Assembly: GCA_035295745.1 (NCBI GenBank) | Contig: DATGIL010000042.1 | Location: 1-64,000, forward strand | Direction of reading: 5' to 3' | Length of the DNA stretch: 64,000 nt | Origin: JAIQFL01 sp035295745 | GTDB taxonomy: Bacteria > Acidobacteriota > Terriglobia > Bryobacterales > Bryobacteraceae | Shown: one piece after another, positions 22,877-30,344 of the stretch | Position numbering within the stretch: the stretch's first letter is position 1 | Layout: every line of letters starts with the position of its first letter | Notes under the pieces: model-generated | What the model was told of the DNA's origin: nothing | Databases searched by the model: none | The model's input: the letters and a program-made list of their open reading frames with translations, nothing else | Made by a program: the position numbers and the translations under genes

Positions 22877-23307
22877 TTTTATTCGTTCCCGCAGAACGCG
22901 TGATAATTGACGATCAAGACAGATCGCTCTCGCTGATTTCCATAATGTCTGGAGTGAAAATCCAATTAGTTAGGCCGAACGAACAACCTGCACCTGGGAC
23001 AGCTGTGCCCCTGCGGTGGAGCGTATTGTCGCTCTGGAAGCAAGAGTCCAACGATGAGGGCAAAAGCTTCGAGCAGCGGCTTCAGTTGTTTATGCCAGAC
23101 GGAAGCGTCCCTTTCGATTTGACTACGCCTTTCAATATGCGTGAACAAAACTATCGAATACGAAATGATGTTTTTGGATTCGTTGTCTCGACTCCCGGTC
23201 TTTGCCGGCTGGTAGTGAGTCTCCGGGAGGTAGGGCATGATGCCTGGACCGAATTCTCAGCGTACGAGATGCTTCTGGAACATGTTTTGCCGGAAGCTTC
23301 TCTGTAA
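22864..23307 (+). CDS. Hypothetical beta-sandwich protein
   Basis: 147 residues, overlapping the zinc-ribbon gene by 13 bases. The start MPRLILFVPAERVIIDDQDR, followed by SLSLISIMSGV, and the later VPFDLTTPFNMREQNYRI match a common small family of bacterial proteins without known function that look like a beta-sandwich. No catalytic residues stand out. It could be part of the toxin module. Confidence 0.55.
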   Translation: MPRLILFVPAERVIIDDQDRSLSLISIMSGVKIQLVRPNEQPAPGTAVPLRWSVLSLWKQESNDEGKSFEQRLQLFMPDGSVPFDLTTPFNMREQNYRIRNDVFGFVVSTPGLCRLVVSLREVGHDAWTEFSAYEMLLEHVLPEASL

Positions 23308-23363
23308 ATCCTTTCCGGAGGTGTGAATGCCAGCCTGGCAAGCTGGACGTCAAGCGTGGGCCA

Positions 23364-23577
23364 TCATTCCTTGGGGCAGGGCGGAGGATCCCCCGCTTCG
23401 CAGCCGCGTTGTGCTCCGGCGGTGGTTCGCTTTCCTCCCGCTGCCAGTTCGCTAAACTTCCTCAGACATTGTAGGTAGGCGATGCGGTTGTCCTGGCTTG
23501 GATTGTCGCAGTAGCTCGCCGCTTCGTGAACCAGCCGGCATGCTTCACAGCGGCGGGCCTGACGCGAGGCTCCATTT
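23364..23577 (-). pseudogene. Degenerate Cys-rich frame without a start
   Basis: A minus-strand frame of about 70 codons reads SRQARRCEACRLVHEAASYC, then NRIAYLQCLRKFSELAAGGK and ends PPPCPKE. Protein-like composition and several Cys make chance less likely, but a TAA stands right before it and there is no usable start codon. It may be the tail of a broken gene. Confidence 0.3.
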
Positions 23578-23737
23578 TAGCGGACAGCGGGCCAGCCTGT
23601 TTTCTTTTCCTAGCCAGTTCGAATCCAGTCGGCATCCGCTTTCCCGGGCGATAGAATAGAGGGTTCTGAAACGAAAAGCCCGGCGCGTTGGCCGGGGCTC
23701 TTCGATGAAACGGTTGGCGCCTTCATCGTAAGCCCTT
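23578..23737. other. Spacer with GC-rich hairpin before the second regulator
   Basis: AGCCCGGC at 23677-23684 pairs with GCCGGGGCT at 23691-23699 (one bulge). On the minus strand the hairpin is followed by TTTTCGTTT, so it would act as an intrinsic terminator for leftward transcripts. CCTTCATCGT is repeated directly further on (near 23720 and 23735). Confidence 0.4.
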
Positions 23738-23765
23738 CATCGTTCCGGGCGCAAGGGGAACGATG
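23738..23765 (+). promoter_or_regulatory. 9-bp inverted repeat spanning the start codon of the HTH gene
   Basis: CATCGTTCC (23738-23746) and GGAACGATG (23757-23765) are perfect complements with a 10-base loop; the last three bases are the start codon and the ribosome-binding site AAGGGG lies in the loop and arm. It could be a repressor-binding dyad or an mRNA hairpin that hides the start. The same AAGGGGAACGATGG context, without the upstream arm, precedes the XRE gene at 12452. Confidence 0.5.
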
Positions 23766-24470
23766 GGAGACTTGCCGTCCGATATACCGGCGCGCATCGG
23801 GACAACGCTCCGCGCTCGGTTGTTGCGAATCCATTCGAAGAAGCTTGAAGGGGCTCCGCTCGATACTTGCCTGCGGGAGGTATATGACGTGTTCGCCACG
23901 GCGTTAAGGGACGATGGCGAAGAATTGACCAACAATGTACTCTGCGAGCGAATCCCGGCCCAGGCGTTCCATTGGGCAGTTGTGAAGCAATGGCTTCCTT
24001 ATCCGCCATTGCAACATAGTGGGCGGTCTCCCGTGTATTTCCTTAATGACCCGAGACCGCGCCAACCAAGGTTCGTGCCAGTCCCGGACCACAAATTAAA
24101 CGTTCAGTTCGGCGAGTACAGGATTACGGATTGGTGCAAAGCCGATATCCTCAAGAGACTCAGCAGCCGGATCGCCTTTTGGCAGGCCGAAGCGCTAGAA
24201 GCGCTAGAAGCGCTCGAAAGAAGTTCTGCTCAGCCCCCATCTATCCAGGCTTCAAAAGGGAGAGCAGAAACGACAGCAGACCAGATCAACCGCCTGCGCG
24301 CAGAATGTCGTTGGACGATAGAGGATCTTGCCGAGAAAACCGGGCTGGGACTAAGATCCGTTCAACGCCATATAGCCGGGTCCACACCCTACGATAGGAA
24401 CATTACCGCGTATGAGCGGGCATTCTCCAAACAACTGAAAAAACAGATAGTTATACACAAGATGGCGTAA
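23763..24470 (+). CDS. HTH-domain protein (second regulator of the element)
   Basis: 235 residues. The C-terminal part (INRLRAECRWTIEDLAEKTG, then LGLRSVQRHIAG) is an XRE-type helix-turn-helix at about residues 178-212. The N-terminal 165 residues form an unknown helical domain (LREVYDVFATALRDDGEELT). The linker contains a triple nine-base repeat (AGAAGCGCT, near 24188-24214) that encodes EALEALEALE. It is flanked by an inverted repeat over its start and a strong terminator after its end, so it is an isolated, probably self-controlled unit in the cargo region. Confidence 0.65.
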   Translation: MGDLPSDIPARIGTTLRARLLRIHSKKLEGAPLDTCLREVYDVFATALRDDGEELTNNVLCERIPAQAFHWAVVKQWLPYPPLQHSGRSPVYFLNDPRPRQPRFVPVPDHKLNVQFGEYRITDWCKADILKRLSSRIAFWQAEALEALEALERSSAQPPSIQASKGRAETTADQINRLRAECRWTIEDLAEKTGLGLRSVQRHIAGSTPYDRNITAYERAFSKQLKKQIVIHKMA

Positions 24471-24572
24471 AGATGGCATAAGAATGACGCTCCATCGGCC
24501 TGGAGGCGGCACCCGAGTCCGACAGATCATGGAGCCATGGAGATCAAGAACAAAGGCCCACCATAAACGCAA

Positions 24573-24615
24573 AAGCACGGGGAATAGCGTTCCCAAGTCG
24601 CTGTTCCCCGTGCTT
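24573..24615. terminator. Strong bidirectional intrinsic terminator
   Basis: AAGCACGGGGAA plus AGCG on the left pairs with CGCT plus TTCCCCGTGCTT on the right, a 17-base stem with one G-T pair and a 9-base loop. A-rich sequence precedes it and T/A-rich sequence follows. It ends the HTH gene's transcript. Confidence 0.75.
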
Positions 24616-24987
24616 AAACCCATATCAGCCTTGAACTTGCCCATTATCACATCCTCAAAAGAGCCCTCCAAGATCCTCTCAATTATTCTGATCCTATCCG
24701 CGAAACCTTAAGCAGAACAAGTGCAGCCAGAAGCTTGGCCACCAGACCATACGCGGGCCGCCGAGCGCAGACGGCGCGGCTGGCGGCCATTCCTCCACTG
24801 AATCCCGAAAAGCCAGAATCCAGCGGAAGAGTGCGCGCCAAGCTGGCCGAGGCCACTGGCGCTTCTGAGCGAAAGGTGCGACAGGCACTCAACGGCGAAG
24901 TCCAACCGGCCAATAAAGGTTTTGCAGACCTTCGCCTGCCCTCTTGGATGCCTTGCTGGCCGGCCTTTACTGCCCGGGCCCCGGCCC
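24616..24987 (+). pseudogene. Decayed stretch with an HTH-like fragment
   Basis: About 370 bases without an intact gene. One plus-strand frame near 24780-24920 reads RVRAKLAEATGASERKVRQA, which looks like the helix-turn-helix of ParB-like or replication regulators, but it lacks a start with a ribosome-binding site and the rest of the frame is not protein-like. Probably a broken gene. Confidence 0.35.
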
Positions 24988-25422
24988 TCATGGCGATTCG
25001 CTTTGGCCTGGCGACGTGTTCCGGCCGGCTAGCTGGCGCACCAGCAGCTTGAGCGTGCACGTCCGGCCGAACCACGAAGCGAGCACCCGGGCAGCGACTG
25101 CGAGGCCCACAAACACCAGGATGTCCCACCATGATTCAGCGAGGCGCCCGGCGGCCTTCAGCGACAGCAGAACCGCGGCGGCAGTCCCCGTACACCAATT
25201 GGCTCTACGGACCATGGCATTGGCTGCAACGGCCACTTCCATCTGGTCATAGAATTCGCTGCGGATCTCGTCCGATAGGAGGCGAAGCTCGAGATATTCC
25301 CATCTCGCGAGCTCGAATTGCTCGGTCTCTTCGGTGCCGCGGGTAGCGCGGAGAAAGTAGCGATTCTCCGGCGGAGCGGGGCTCTGCATACGGCCCCGCT
25401 CTGGCGATGGACTGGGCATCAT
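24988..25422 (-). CDS. Membrane protein of the cargo region
   Basis: 144 residues from an ATG overlapping the stop of the gene before it (ATGA at 25419-25422). Two hydrophobic segments (WCTGTAAAVLLSLKAAGRLA about 85-104 and WWDILVFVGLAVAARVLASW about 107-126) follow a charged helix (RWEYLELRLLSDEIRSEFYD). The layout, a cytoplasmic helix plus a membrane hairpin, recalls SLATT-like sensor or effector proteins, but no match is claimed. Confidence 0.55.
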   Translation of the reverse strand: MMPSPSPERGRMQSPAPPENRYFLRATRGTEETEQFELARWEYLELRLLSDEIRSEFYDQMEVAVAANAMVRRANWCTGTAAAVLLSLKAAGRLAESWWDILVFVGLAVAARVLASWFGRTCTLKLLVRQLAGRNTSPGQSESP

Positions 25423-26054
25423 GCGACCTTGTCCTTGCAGCACTGCGCAGCCTTGAGGCAGCCGATATACGCGACCACCTGCTTTTGAAGGTCTGAGGGG
25501 CAGCGCACGTAACGGTCAGATTCTCCCTCGATCTGGGCCATGAAGGAGCTTGCCAGTGCCAGGTCTTTGTCGTCGGGAAGCTCGTTCCCGCGGTCCTTGA
25601 AGATTTCGAGTAGGAGCGTCCGCTCAGCACCCGTGGAATCTTCAAGGAACCTCTCAAACTGCATCCGCAACGTGTAGTGGATCACCTCTCGGACACGATC
25701 GGCCACCGTAACGGGATCGGGCGGATGCGTCTTTTCCGGCCGGCGGTTGTTCCTCCAATCTTCGGCCAAAGCTTCCATCCAATCGGCAGCTTCTCTCTCT
25801 GAAACCTTGCTTGCCCATTCGGGGTCACCAAACCGTTTGAGTCGCCGCATGGCGGCGGCCTTCACCACCTGCTCAGCGAGGGCTCGATCCTCGCCGAAGT
25901 ACAGGATGTCGGCTATCTGATCGGCAATTGTGGCCATGGCGGGGCTGATGGTCGGTTGCGGTTTCGGCGCTGCGGCGGGCGTCGGGTGCGTCGCGGGCTC
26001 TGTGACGGCTTGTTGGGGCCGAGCCTTAGGCCCGGCGGTTCTAGTTTTCGGCAT
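25419..26054 (-). CDS. Hypothetical protein, first gene of the minus-strand cargo pair
   Basis: 211 residues. A 40-residue Pro/Ala-rich tail (TAGPKARPQQAVTEPATHPT) comes first, then a helical domain (TIADQIADILYFGEDRALAE; EREAADWMEALAEDWRNNRR; FERFLEDSTGAERTLLLEIF). The end is Cys-rich (CPSDLQKQVVAYIGCLKAAQ then CCKD). GAGGAGAAG precedes the ATG. Function unknown. The coupled membrane protein suggests they act together. Confidence 0.6.
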   Translation of the reverse strand: MPKTRTAGPKARPQQAVTEPATHPTPAAAPKPQPTISPAMATIADQIADILYFGEDRALAEQVVKAAAMRRLKRFGDPEWASKVSEREAADWMEALAEDWRNNRRPEKTHPPDPVTVADRVREVIHYTLRMQFERFLEDSTGAERTLLLEIFKDRGNELPDDKDLALASSFMAQIEGESDRYVRCPSDLQKQVVAYIGCLKAAQCCKDKVA

Positions 26055-26083
26055 TTTCGGCTTCTCCTCAAATCGTTAGTGCT

Positions 26084-26155
26084 TCTATTGCTGCTACCGA
26101 TTCAGTATTGCCGATAGAATCTCTATTGTCAATAGATGTTCTACTGTTTTATACT
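26084..26155 (+). promoter_or_regulatory. Promoter with palindromic operator for the RHH gene
   Basis: TCTATTG-T-CAATAGA (26122-26136) is a perfect palindrome, and a further half-site TCTATTG lies at 26084-26090. TTGTCA (26126-26131) and TATACT (26150-26155), 18 bases apart, make a promoter whose -35 box is inside the palindrome. A repressor on the palindrome would shut it off. The site also lies upstream of the divergent minus-strand pair. Confidence 0.6.
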
Positions 26156-26165
26156 GTCGGAAGAG

Positions 26166-26333
26166 ATGCCACCGTCCGAAAAACCATACTTGAATTTTGT
26201 GATCGAGCCGGAGCTTCTAAAGCGCCTCGATGACTTTCGCTTTAAGCAAAGATTCGCAACCCGGGCCGCGGCGATCAAATGGCTTCTCGATTGGGCCCTT
26301 AGCCAGAAACCGGTACCGGAAAAGGAAGCGTAG
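26166..26333 (+). CDS. Ribbon-helix-helix (CopG/Arc-like) protein
   Basis: 55 residues: the strand PYLNFVIEPELLKRLDDF and helices RFATRAAAIKWLLDWAL form a ribbon-helix-helix dimer unit. GGAAGAG precedes the ATG at 26166; the longer frame from 26136 runs into the promoter. The palindromic operator just upstream suggests autoregulation. The next gene begins 4 bases after its stop, an arrangement like an antitoxin and its partner. Confidence 0.75.
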   Translation: MPPSEKPYLNFVIEPELLKRLDDFRFKQRFATRAAAIKWLLDWALSQKPVPEKEA

Positions 26334-26336
26334 AAA

Positions 26337-27005
26337 ATGGCGAACTGGATTGATCTCAGCGTTGTAGCGGCCTGCAATGCTGTTTTGGGCGGGATCCTGA
26401 TCGCGACTTTCAAAAATTTGTTAAGCAGCTACGCCGGAGAGAAAGGGAAGAACATTGCGACGAAGGAAGACGTCCAGATCATTGTCGACAACGTTCGTGC
26501 CGTAACCCGTGAAGCGGAGGCGATTAAAGCCGAGATCCAGGGAGGTGTATGGGAGCACCAGTGGCTCCTCAATCAGAAGCGTGACATGTATGCGAAGCTC
26601 TTGGACTCATTGGCGGGAGCCTTTGCCACTTCTCGGGAATACGCTGACATATTGCGGCGATATGCTGTGGCCGTTGCCAGTGGCCAGATGAGCGACAAAG
26701 TCTATGCCGAGATTGCAAATTTCCGCGATCGCCACTACCAAGCCGAACGTGTCGCTTCAGCGGCTATGATGACGGCGGCTGTCTTTGTGGATCCCAGAGC
26801 AATCGAGACTGCGAAGGCCCCCTTTGCCCCCTTCCAAAACATCGGATCAATGGGAAATGAGCCCGCTCTGCTCCAACTTCGGACGGCTATCGACGATGCG
26901 ATGTGTGAGATTGTCGAAATTGCAAAATCCGATATTGGCATAGCGTTATTCGGGAACCCTAAGGGAAGCGAACCCACTCCGAATGCGATTGCCAAGAGTG
27001 CGTAA
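26337..27005 (+). CDS. Membrane-anchored protein, possible effector of the RHH pair
   Basis: 222 residues. One N-terminal transmembrane segment (VVAACNAVLGGILIATFKNL about 9-28) is followed by SSYAGEKGKNIATKEDVQII. That 'SYxxEKGKNxATKED' start is common to a group of anchored helical proteins of mobile elements whose function is unknown; some lie near defence genes. The rest is helical (WLLNQKRDMYAKLLDSLAGA; RDRHYQAERVASAAMMTAA). It is transcribed with the RHH gene and is the last gene before the integrase. Confidence 0.6.
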   Translation: MANWIDLSVVAACNAVLGGILIATFKNLLSSYAGEKGKNIATKEDVQIIVDNVRAVTREAEAIKAEIQGGVWEHQWLLNQKRDMYAKLLDSLAGAFATSREYADILRRYAVAVASGQMSDKVYAEIANFRDRHYQAERVASAAMMTAAVFVDPRAIETAKAPFAPFQNIGSMGNEPALLQLRTAIDDAMCEIVEIAKSDIGIALFGNPKGSEPTPNAIAKSA

Positions 27006-27112
27006 GATTTGCGCCGAGTATTCTCGGCCATAGATCTTTGACAATCGAATATTCCAGATGTCCGCGGGGCGGCCGGCAACCGCTCCGCGAGAGGGGAGTA
27101 TCCTGAAGGGCG

Positions 27113-28264
27113 ATGGCTCTATTTCGCCCCACCTACACCGATAAGAAGACCGGCAAGCCCCGGCAGTCGGCCGTCTGGTGGTACAAGTTCGTTTTAGCTG
27201 GAAAGCCCGTCAGAGAGTCTGCCAAGACCACCAGGAAGACAATTGCTGCCGCGGCCGAGAAGCAGCGGCGCCTTGACCTCGAAAAGAACCTGGCAGGGGT
27301 TCCGACCGAGAAGCGCGAGAATCGCATCAAATCCGTTGCGAGCATCCTGAAGACGTACGAGCAGCGGTACAAACTCGACCACCGCGGCAGGGAACAGTCC
27401 ATCCTGTTTTCGAAAGGCCGTCTGGCGCACGTCAACCGCATCCTGGGCTCTGCGCTCCTTCCAGACCTCTCCGAAGATGCCATCCGGGCATACATCACCA
27501 AACGGCTGGAGGAGGGCGCCAGCGGCCGGACAGTCAACATGGAAGTAGGCGAGCTGTCGCGCGCGATCGGCAAGCCCTGGTCGGTCCTGTGGCCGAAGGT
27601 GCGAAAGCAGGAGGAGCGAAAAGACATCGGCAAGGCACTCTCACCTGAAGAGGAAAGGCGCCTGCTCGATGCCGTGACCGATAAGAAGCGCTGGCAGGTG
27701 GCAGGGACCATCATCCGAGTCGCGCTGTTGACCGGCATGCGATCGGGCGAGATCACGGGCATGCGATGGTCGCAGGTGGATCTCGAGTCCCGAATCATCA
27801 CAGTCGGAAAGGCGAAGACGTCATCCGGCACGGGCCGGCAGATTCCGATGAATGACGATCTGTTTGCCGTTCTGGCAGCGCATGCCGAATGGTTCACGGT
27901 CAAGTTTGGCGCGGCCAGGCCCGAACACTACCTGTTCCCCTTCGGCAAGCCACAACCGACCGATCCCACCAAACCGACCACCACGATGAAAACGGTTTGG
28001 AACAGCATTCGGACCGCGGCGAAGGTCGATTGTCGGCTTCACGATCTAAGGCACACGGCCCTCACCAAAATGGCGGAAGCGGGAACCCCTGAGAGCACGA
28101 TGCTATCGATCGCGGGCCACATGAGCCGGGCGATGCTGGAGCGCTACTCCCACATCCGCATGGCCGCGAAGCGGCAAGCCGTCGAATCGCTCGGCACCAA
28201 ACGGAAATTAGAGGGGGTAGTACAAGAATCGGTACAAGTCGCCAAAGTGATCAAAGTGAACTGA
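27113..28264 (+). CDS. int: Tyrosine recombinase (integrase) of the element
   Basis: 383 residues. The N-terminal part (KTGKPRQSAVWWYKFVLAGK) is the arm-binding-like beta unit, the middle (ILKTYEQRYKLDHRGREQSI) the core-binding helices. The catalytic domain contains Arg in LLTGMRSGEITGMRW, Lys in the beta-hairpin (GKAKTSSGTGRQIP), HDLRHTALTKMA with His-x-x-Arg, GHMSRAML with the second His, and the nucleophile Tyr in ERYSHI. The gene ends 20 bases before the tRNA-Lys CCA end, as usual for elements that integrate into tRNA 3' ends. Its 3' end carries one copy of the 20-base repeat shared with the left end. Confidence 0.93.
   Translation: MALFRPTYTDKKTGKPRQSAVWWYKFVLAGKPVRESAKTTRKTIAAAAEKQRRLDLEKNLAGVPTEKRENRIKSVASILKTYEQRYKLDHRGREQSILFSKGRLAHVNRILGSALLPDLSEDAIRAYITKRLEEGASGRTVNMEVGELSRAIGKPWSVLWPKVRKQEERKDIGKALSPEEERRLLDAVTDKKRWQVAGTIIRVALLTGMRSGEITGMRWSQVDLESRIITVGKAKTSSGTGRQIPMNDDLFAVLAAHAEWFTVKFGAARPEHYLFPFGKPQPTDPTKPTTTMKTVWNSIRTAAKVDCRLHDLRHTALTKMAEAGTPESTMLSIAGHMSRAMLERYSHIRMAAKRQAVESLGTKRKLEGVVQESVQVAKVIKVN
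28223..28242. repeat. 20-bp repeat, right copy (left copy 12297-12316)
   Basis: Identical to 12297-12316. It contains ACAAG twice, 12 bases apart. It lies inside the integrase 3' end, about 45 bases from the attachment repeat, while the left copy is about 125 bases from its repeat. Candidate recombinase arm site, or a trace of an integrase 3' end at the left side. Confidence 0.5.
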
Positions 28265-28284
28265 TTGATAAGTGGTTTATTTTC

Positions 28285-28332
28285 TGGTGAGCGCGGAAGG
28301 AATCGAACCTTCAACCTAGTGATTAAGAGTCA
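28285..28332. repeat. attR: 48-bp repeat inside tRNA-Lys
   Basis: Identical to 12125-12172. It covers the tRNA from the anticodon stem to CCA, so integration leaves the tRNA gene intact at this side. The cut by the recombinase is expected in the anticodon-loop half of the repeat. Confidence 0.9.
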
Positions 28333-28360
28333 CTTGCTCTGCCAATTGAGCTACGCGCCC
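28285..28360 (-). tRNA. tRNA-Lys (anticodon CTT)
   Basis: On the minus strand a full 76-base cloverleaf: acceptor GGGCGCG/CGCGCTC (one G-T pair), D arm GCTC/GAGC, anticodon stem AGTGA/TCACT with loop CTCTTAA (anticodon CTT), T arm GAAGG/CCTTC with TTCGATT, discriminator A and encoded CCA. It reads the AAG codon. It is the integration site of the element at 12125-28332. Confidence 0.95.
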
Positions 28361-28408
28361 GCTCGGGAAATATAAGGCAGGATGGCGGCGCGAACCGCCA
28401 CCCCAGAA

Positions 28409-30274
28409 TTATAGCACTTTCGGCGGCGTCTCCGCCGCGATCGATTGCGCCACCAATTGCGCGATGTCGAGGAGCTTCGGAGGCGCCTGCGTCACCGCGC
28501 CAAGCGCGTCGCGGAACATCGTCTGGCAGAACGGACAAGCCGTGCCGATGACACCCGCTCCCGTTCCCACCAACTCCTCTACCCGCGTCACGTTGACGCG
28601 CTTGCCGGTCTCCTCGCCGAGGAACATCTGTCCGCCGCCCGCTCCGCAGCAGAACGAACGCTCGCGCGTACGCTGCGGCTCCACCACATCCCCGCAATGC
28701 GCCACCACCGCACGCGGCTCTTCGTAGACATTCCGGTACCGGCCCAGGTAGCACGGGTCGTGGAACACCACCTTCTCCCGAGTGCCCACAGCCTCCGGCA
28801 GCTTCGCCTGCAGCCGCGCCAGCAATTCACTGTGATGCTCGATCGGAAACGTTGCGCCCGCCTCTTTCCAGTCGGTTCCGATGGTCCGGACGCAGTGCGG
28901 GCAGATCGATACCATCTTGCCCACCTTCGCGGCTTTCAACATTTCGATATTCGACTCGGCCACTTGCGAAAATGCCAGATCGTTGCCCAGCCGGCGCGCC
29001 GGATCGCCCGTGCATTTTTCTTTACGCAGCACGCCAAACGTCACGCCGACATGCCGTAGCACGCGTGCCAGCGCCAGCACAATCTCGCGTCCCTGTGGAT
29101 CGTACGAGCCCATGCAGCCGAGCCACAGGCAATACTCCTGCGAGCCGTCGTAAATCGGCAGTTCGTTTTTCTCGATGAACTTCGCACGTTCCCCGGCGGG
29201 AAAGCCCAGCGAGTTGCCATTGCGCTCCAGGTTCAGGAAGAGCTTGGTGCCGTAATCGTCCTCCCATTTCCCGGTGTTGACCGCGCCACGCCGCAGCCCG
29301 ATGATCATGGGCAGATGCTGAATGCCCACGGGACACTGGAACTCGCATCCTCCACACGTGGTGCATTGGAACGCGGCTACTTCCGAAATATGTTTGCCCA
29401 GCAGTGGCGCTTCGTTGGCGGGTCCGAATTCATTCAGGTATCCACGCAAGCCTAAAATAATTTCCTTGGGATTCAGCACCTTTCCCGTGTTGTATGCCGG
29501 ACAGTGCTCGGTACAGCGCCCGCATTCCACGCACGAGAATGCCTGCAAAGCGTCGATCCGCGTGACATCCTTGCCGGTATCGAGTCCGAAATCTTCATCG
29601 CCGGACAGGGGCGGGATGCGGCTGAATCCCTCGCGACGCAGAAACACCGTGACCGGACTTAATGCCAGGTGCAGATGTTTGGTATGGGGAATCAGCGGCA
29701 AAAACGTCACCAGTGCGAGAGTGTGAATCCACCAGGCCACGCGGCTTGCCGTGCCCGATTCGCCCAGCCAGAGTCCCGCCAGATACGTCACCATGAGGGT
29801 GAAGATCAAAAATGCGATGAAGCCCGATTCAGGCGAGACCTCGCCCAGCCATTTCGGCCGCACCAGAAAGCGGCGTACAAACAATCCTGCAATCGAGATC
29901 GCCACCGCCACCGCCCACACGGCAACGAATCCGAAATAGAATTTTCCAAACGCAGAGTCCGGCGAGAGCAACTGAACGCCGAAGCCCCTTGCGATGTGAT
30001 TAATGGTGATCAACCCAAACGCGCAAAATCCCCAGAAGACGAAGGCGTGCGCGAGTCCCGGCAGTGGCCGCTGCCGGATCACTTTTCCTTGCGCCATCAC
30101 CTCCCATAGAAACTGGCGAATGCGCGGGCCTAGCGGAGCCAGCTCGAAATCGGGAGTGGGACGCGATTTAGAAATTACATGCAGTACTTTCTGCAGCCGC
30201 AACCAAAACCACAAGAGCGATGCGACGATTGTAACGAGCAGAACCGCTCGTTCCGTCCAAGAGGGGTCTGTCAT
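28409..30274 (-). CDS. Membrane Fe-S oxidoreductase (FadF/HdrD-like)
   Basis: About 621 residues. Six hydrophobic segments in residues 8-230 (LLVTIVASLLWFW; HAFVFWGFCAFGLI; AVWAVAVAISIAGLF; FIAFLIFTLMVTYLAG; LALVTFLPLIPHTKHLHLA) form a cytochrome-b-like/NarI-type membrane part with His pairs. Two ferredoxin motifs follow: CVECGRCTEHCP and CTTCGGCEFQCP, each with three Cys plus a distant CysPro. The C-terminal half has two CCG-type domains (WLGCMGSY; CPHCVRTIGTDW; FHDPCYLGR; SFCCGAGGG). It probably passes electrons between a soluble partner (such as an acyl-CoA or electron-transfer flavoprotein pathway) and the membrane quinones. ATG 30274 preferred to GTG 30298. Confidence 0.88.
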   Translation of the reverse strand: MTDPSWTERAVLLVTIVASLLWFWLRLQKVLHVISKSRPTPDFELAPLGPRIRQFLWEVMAQGKVIRQRPLPGLAHAFVFWGFCAFGLITINHIARGFGVQLLSPDSAFGKFYFGFVAVWAVAVAISIAGLFVRRFLVRPKWLGEVSPESGFIAFLIFTLMVTYLAGLWLGESGTASRVAWWIHTLALVTFLPLIPHTKHLHLALSPVTVFLRREGFSRIPPLSGDEDFGLDTGKDVTRIDALQAFSCVECGRCTEHCPAYNTGKVLNPKEIILGLRGYLNEFGPANEAPLLGKHISEVAAFQCTTCGGCEFQCPVGIQHLPMIIGLRRGAVNTGKWEDDYGTKLFLNLERNGNSLGFPAGERAKFIEKNELPIYDGSQEYCLWLGCMGSYDPQGREIVLALARVLRHVGVTFGVLRKEKCTGDPARRLGNDLAFSQVAESNIEMLKAAKVGKMVSICPHCVRTIGTDWKEAGATFPIEHHSELLARLQAKLPEAVGTREKVVFHDPCYLGRYRNVYEEPRAVVAHCGDVVEPQRTRERSFCCGAGGGQMFLGEETGKRVNVTRVEELVGTGAGVIGTACPFCQTMFRDALGAVTQAPPKLLDIAQLVAQSIAAETPPKVL

Positions 30275-30344
30275 ACCATTCCGATTTGAATGTATCACGT
30301 GGATCTGGCGCTGGCTTCGCTAGAATAGGGATTCTGGAGGGCAT

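Larger units (their letters stand above)
12125..28332. mobile_element. Phage-satellite-like integrated element at tRNA-Lys (about 16.2 kb)
   Basis: The borders are the 48-bp direct repeats at 12125-12172 and 28285-28332. The contents run in order: XRE regulator, AlpA/Xis-like protein, primase-like protein, RepA-type ATPase, a palindromic putative origin, a run of overlapping small genes, a P27-type terminase small subunit, more small genes, a cargo segment with toxin-like and membrane proteins, and the tyrosine integrase. No portal, large terminase, capsid, tail or conjugation gene is seen. This combination fits a phage-inducible chromosomal island. An alternative is a prophage that has lost its structural genes, but the compact overlapping operon argues against random decay. 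Confidence 0.75.

Noticed and set aside
12125..28332. Integrative conjugative element or transposon
   Set aside because: No relaxase, type IV secretion or transposase genes were seen; terS and rep genes point to a phage satellite.
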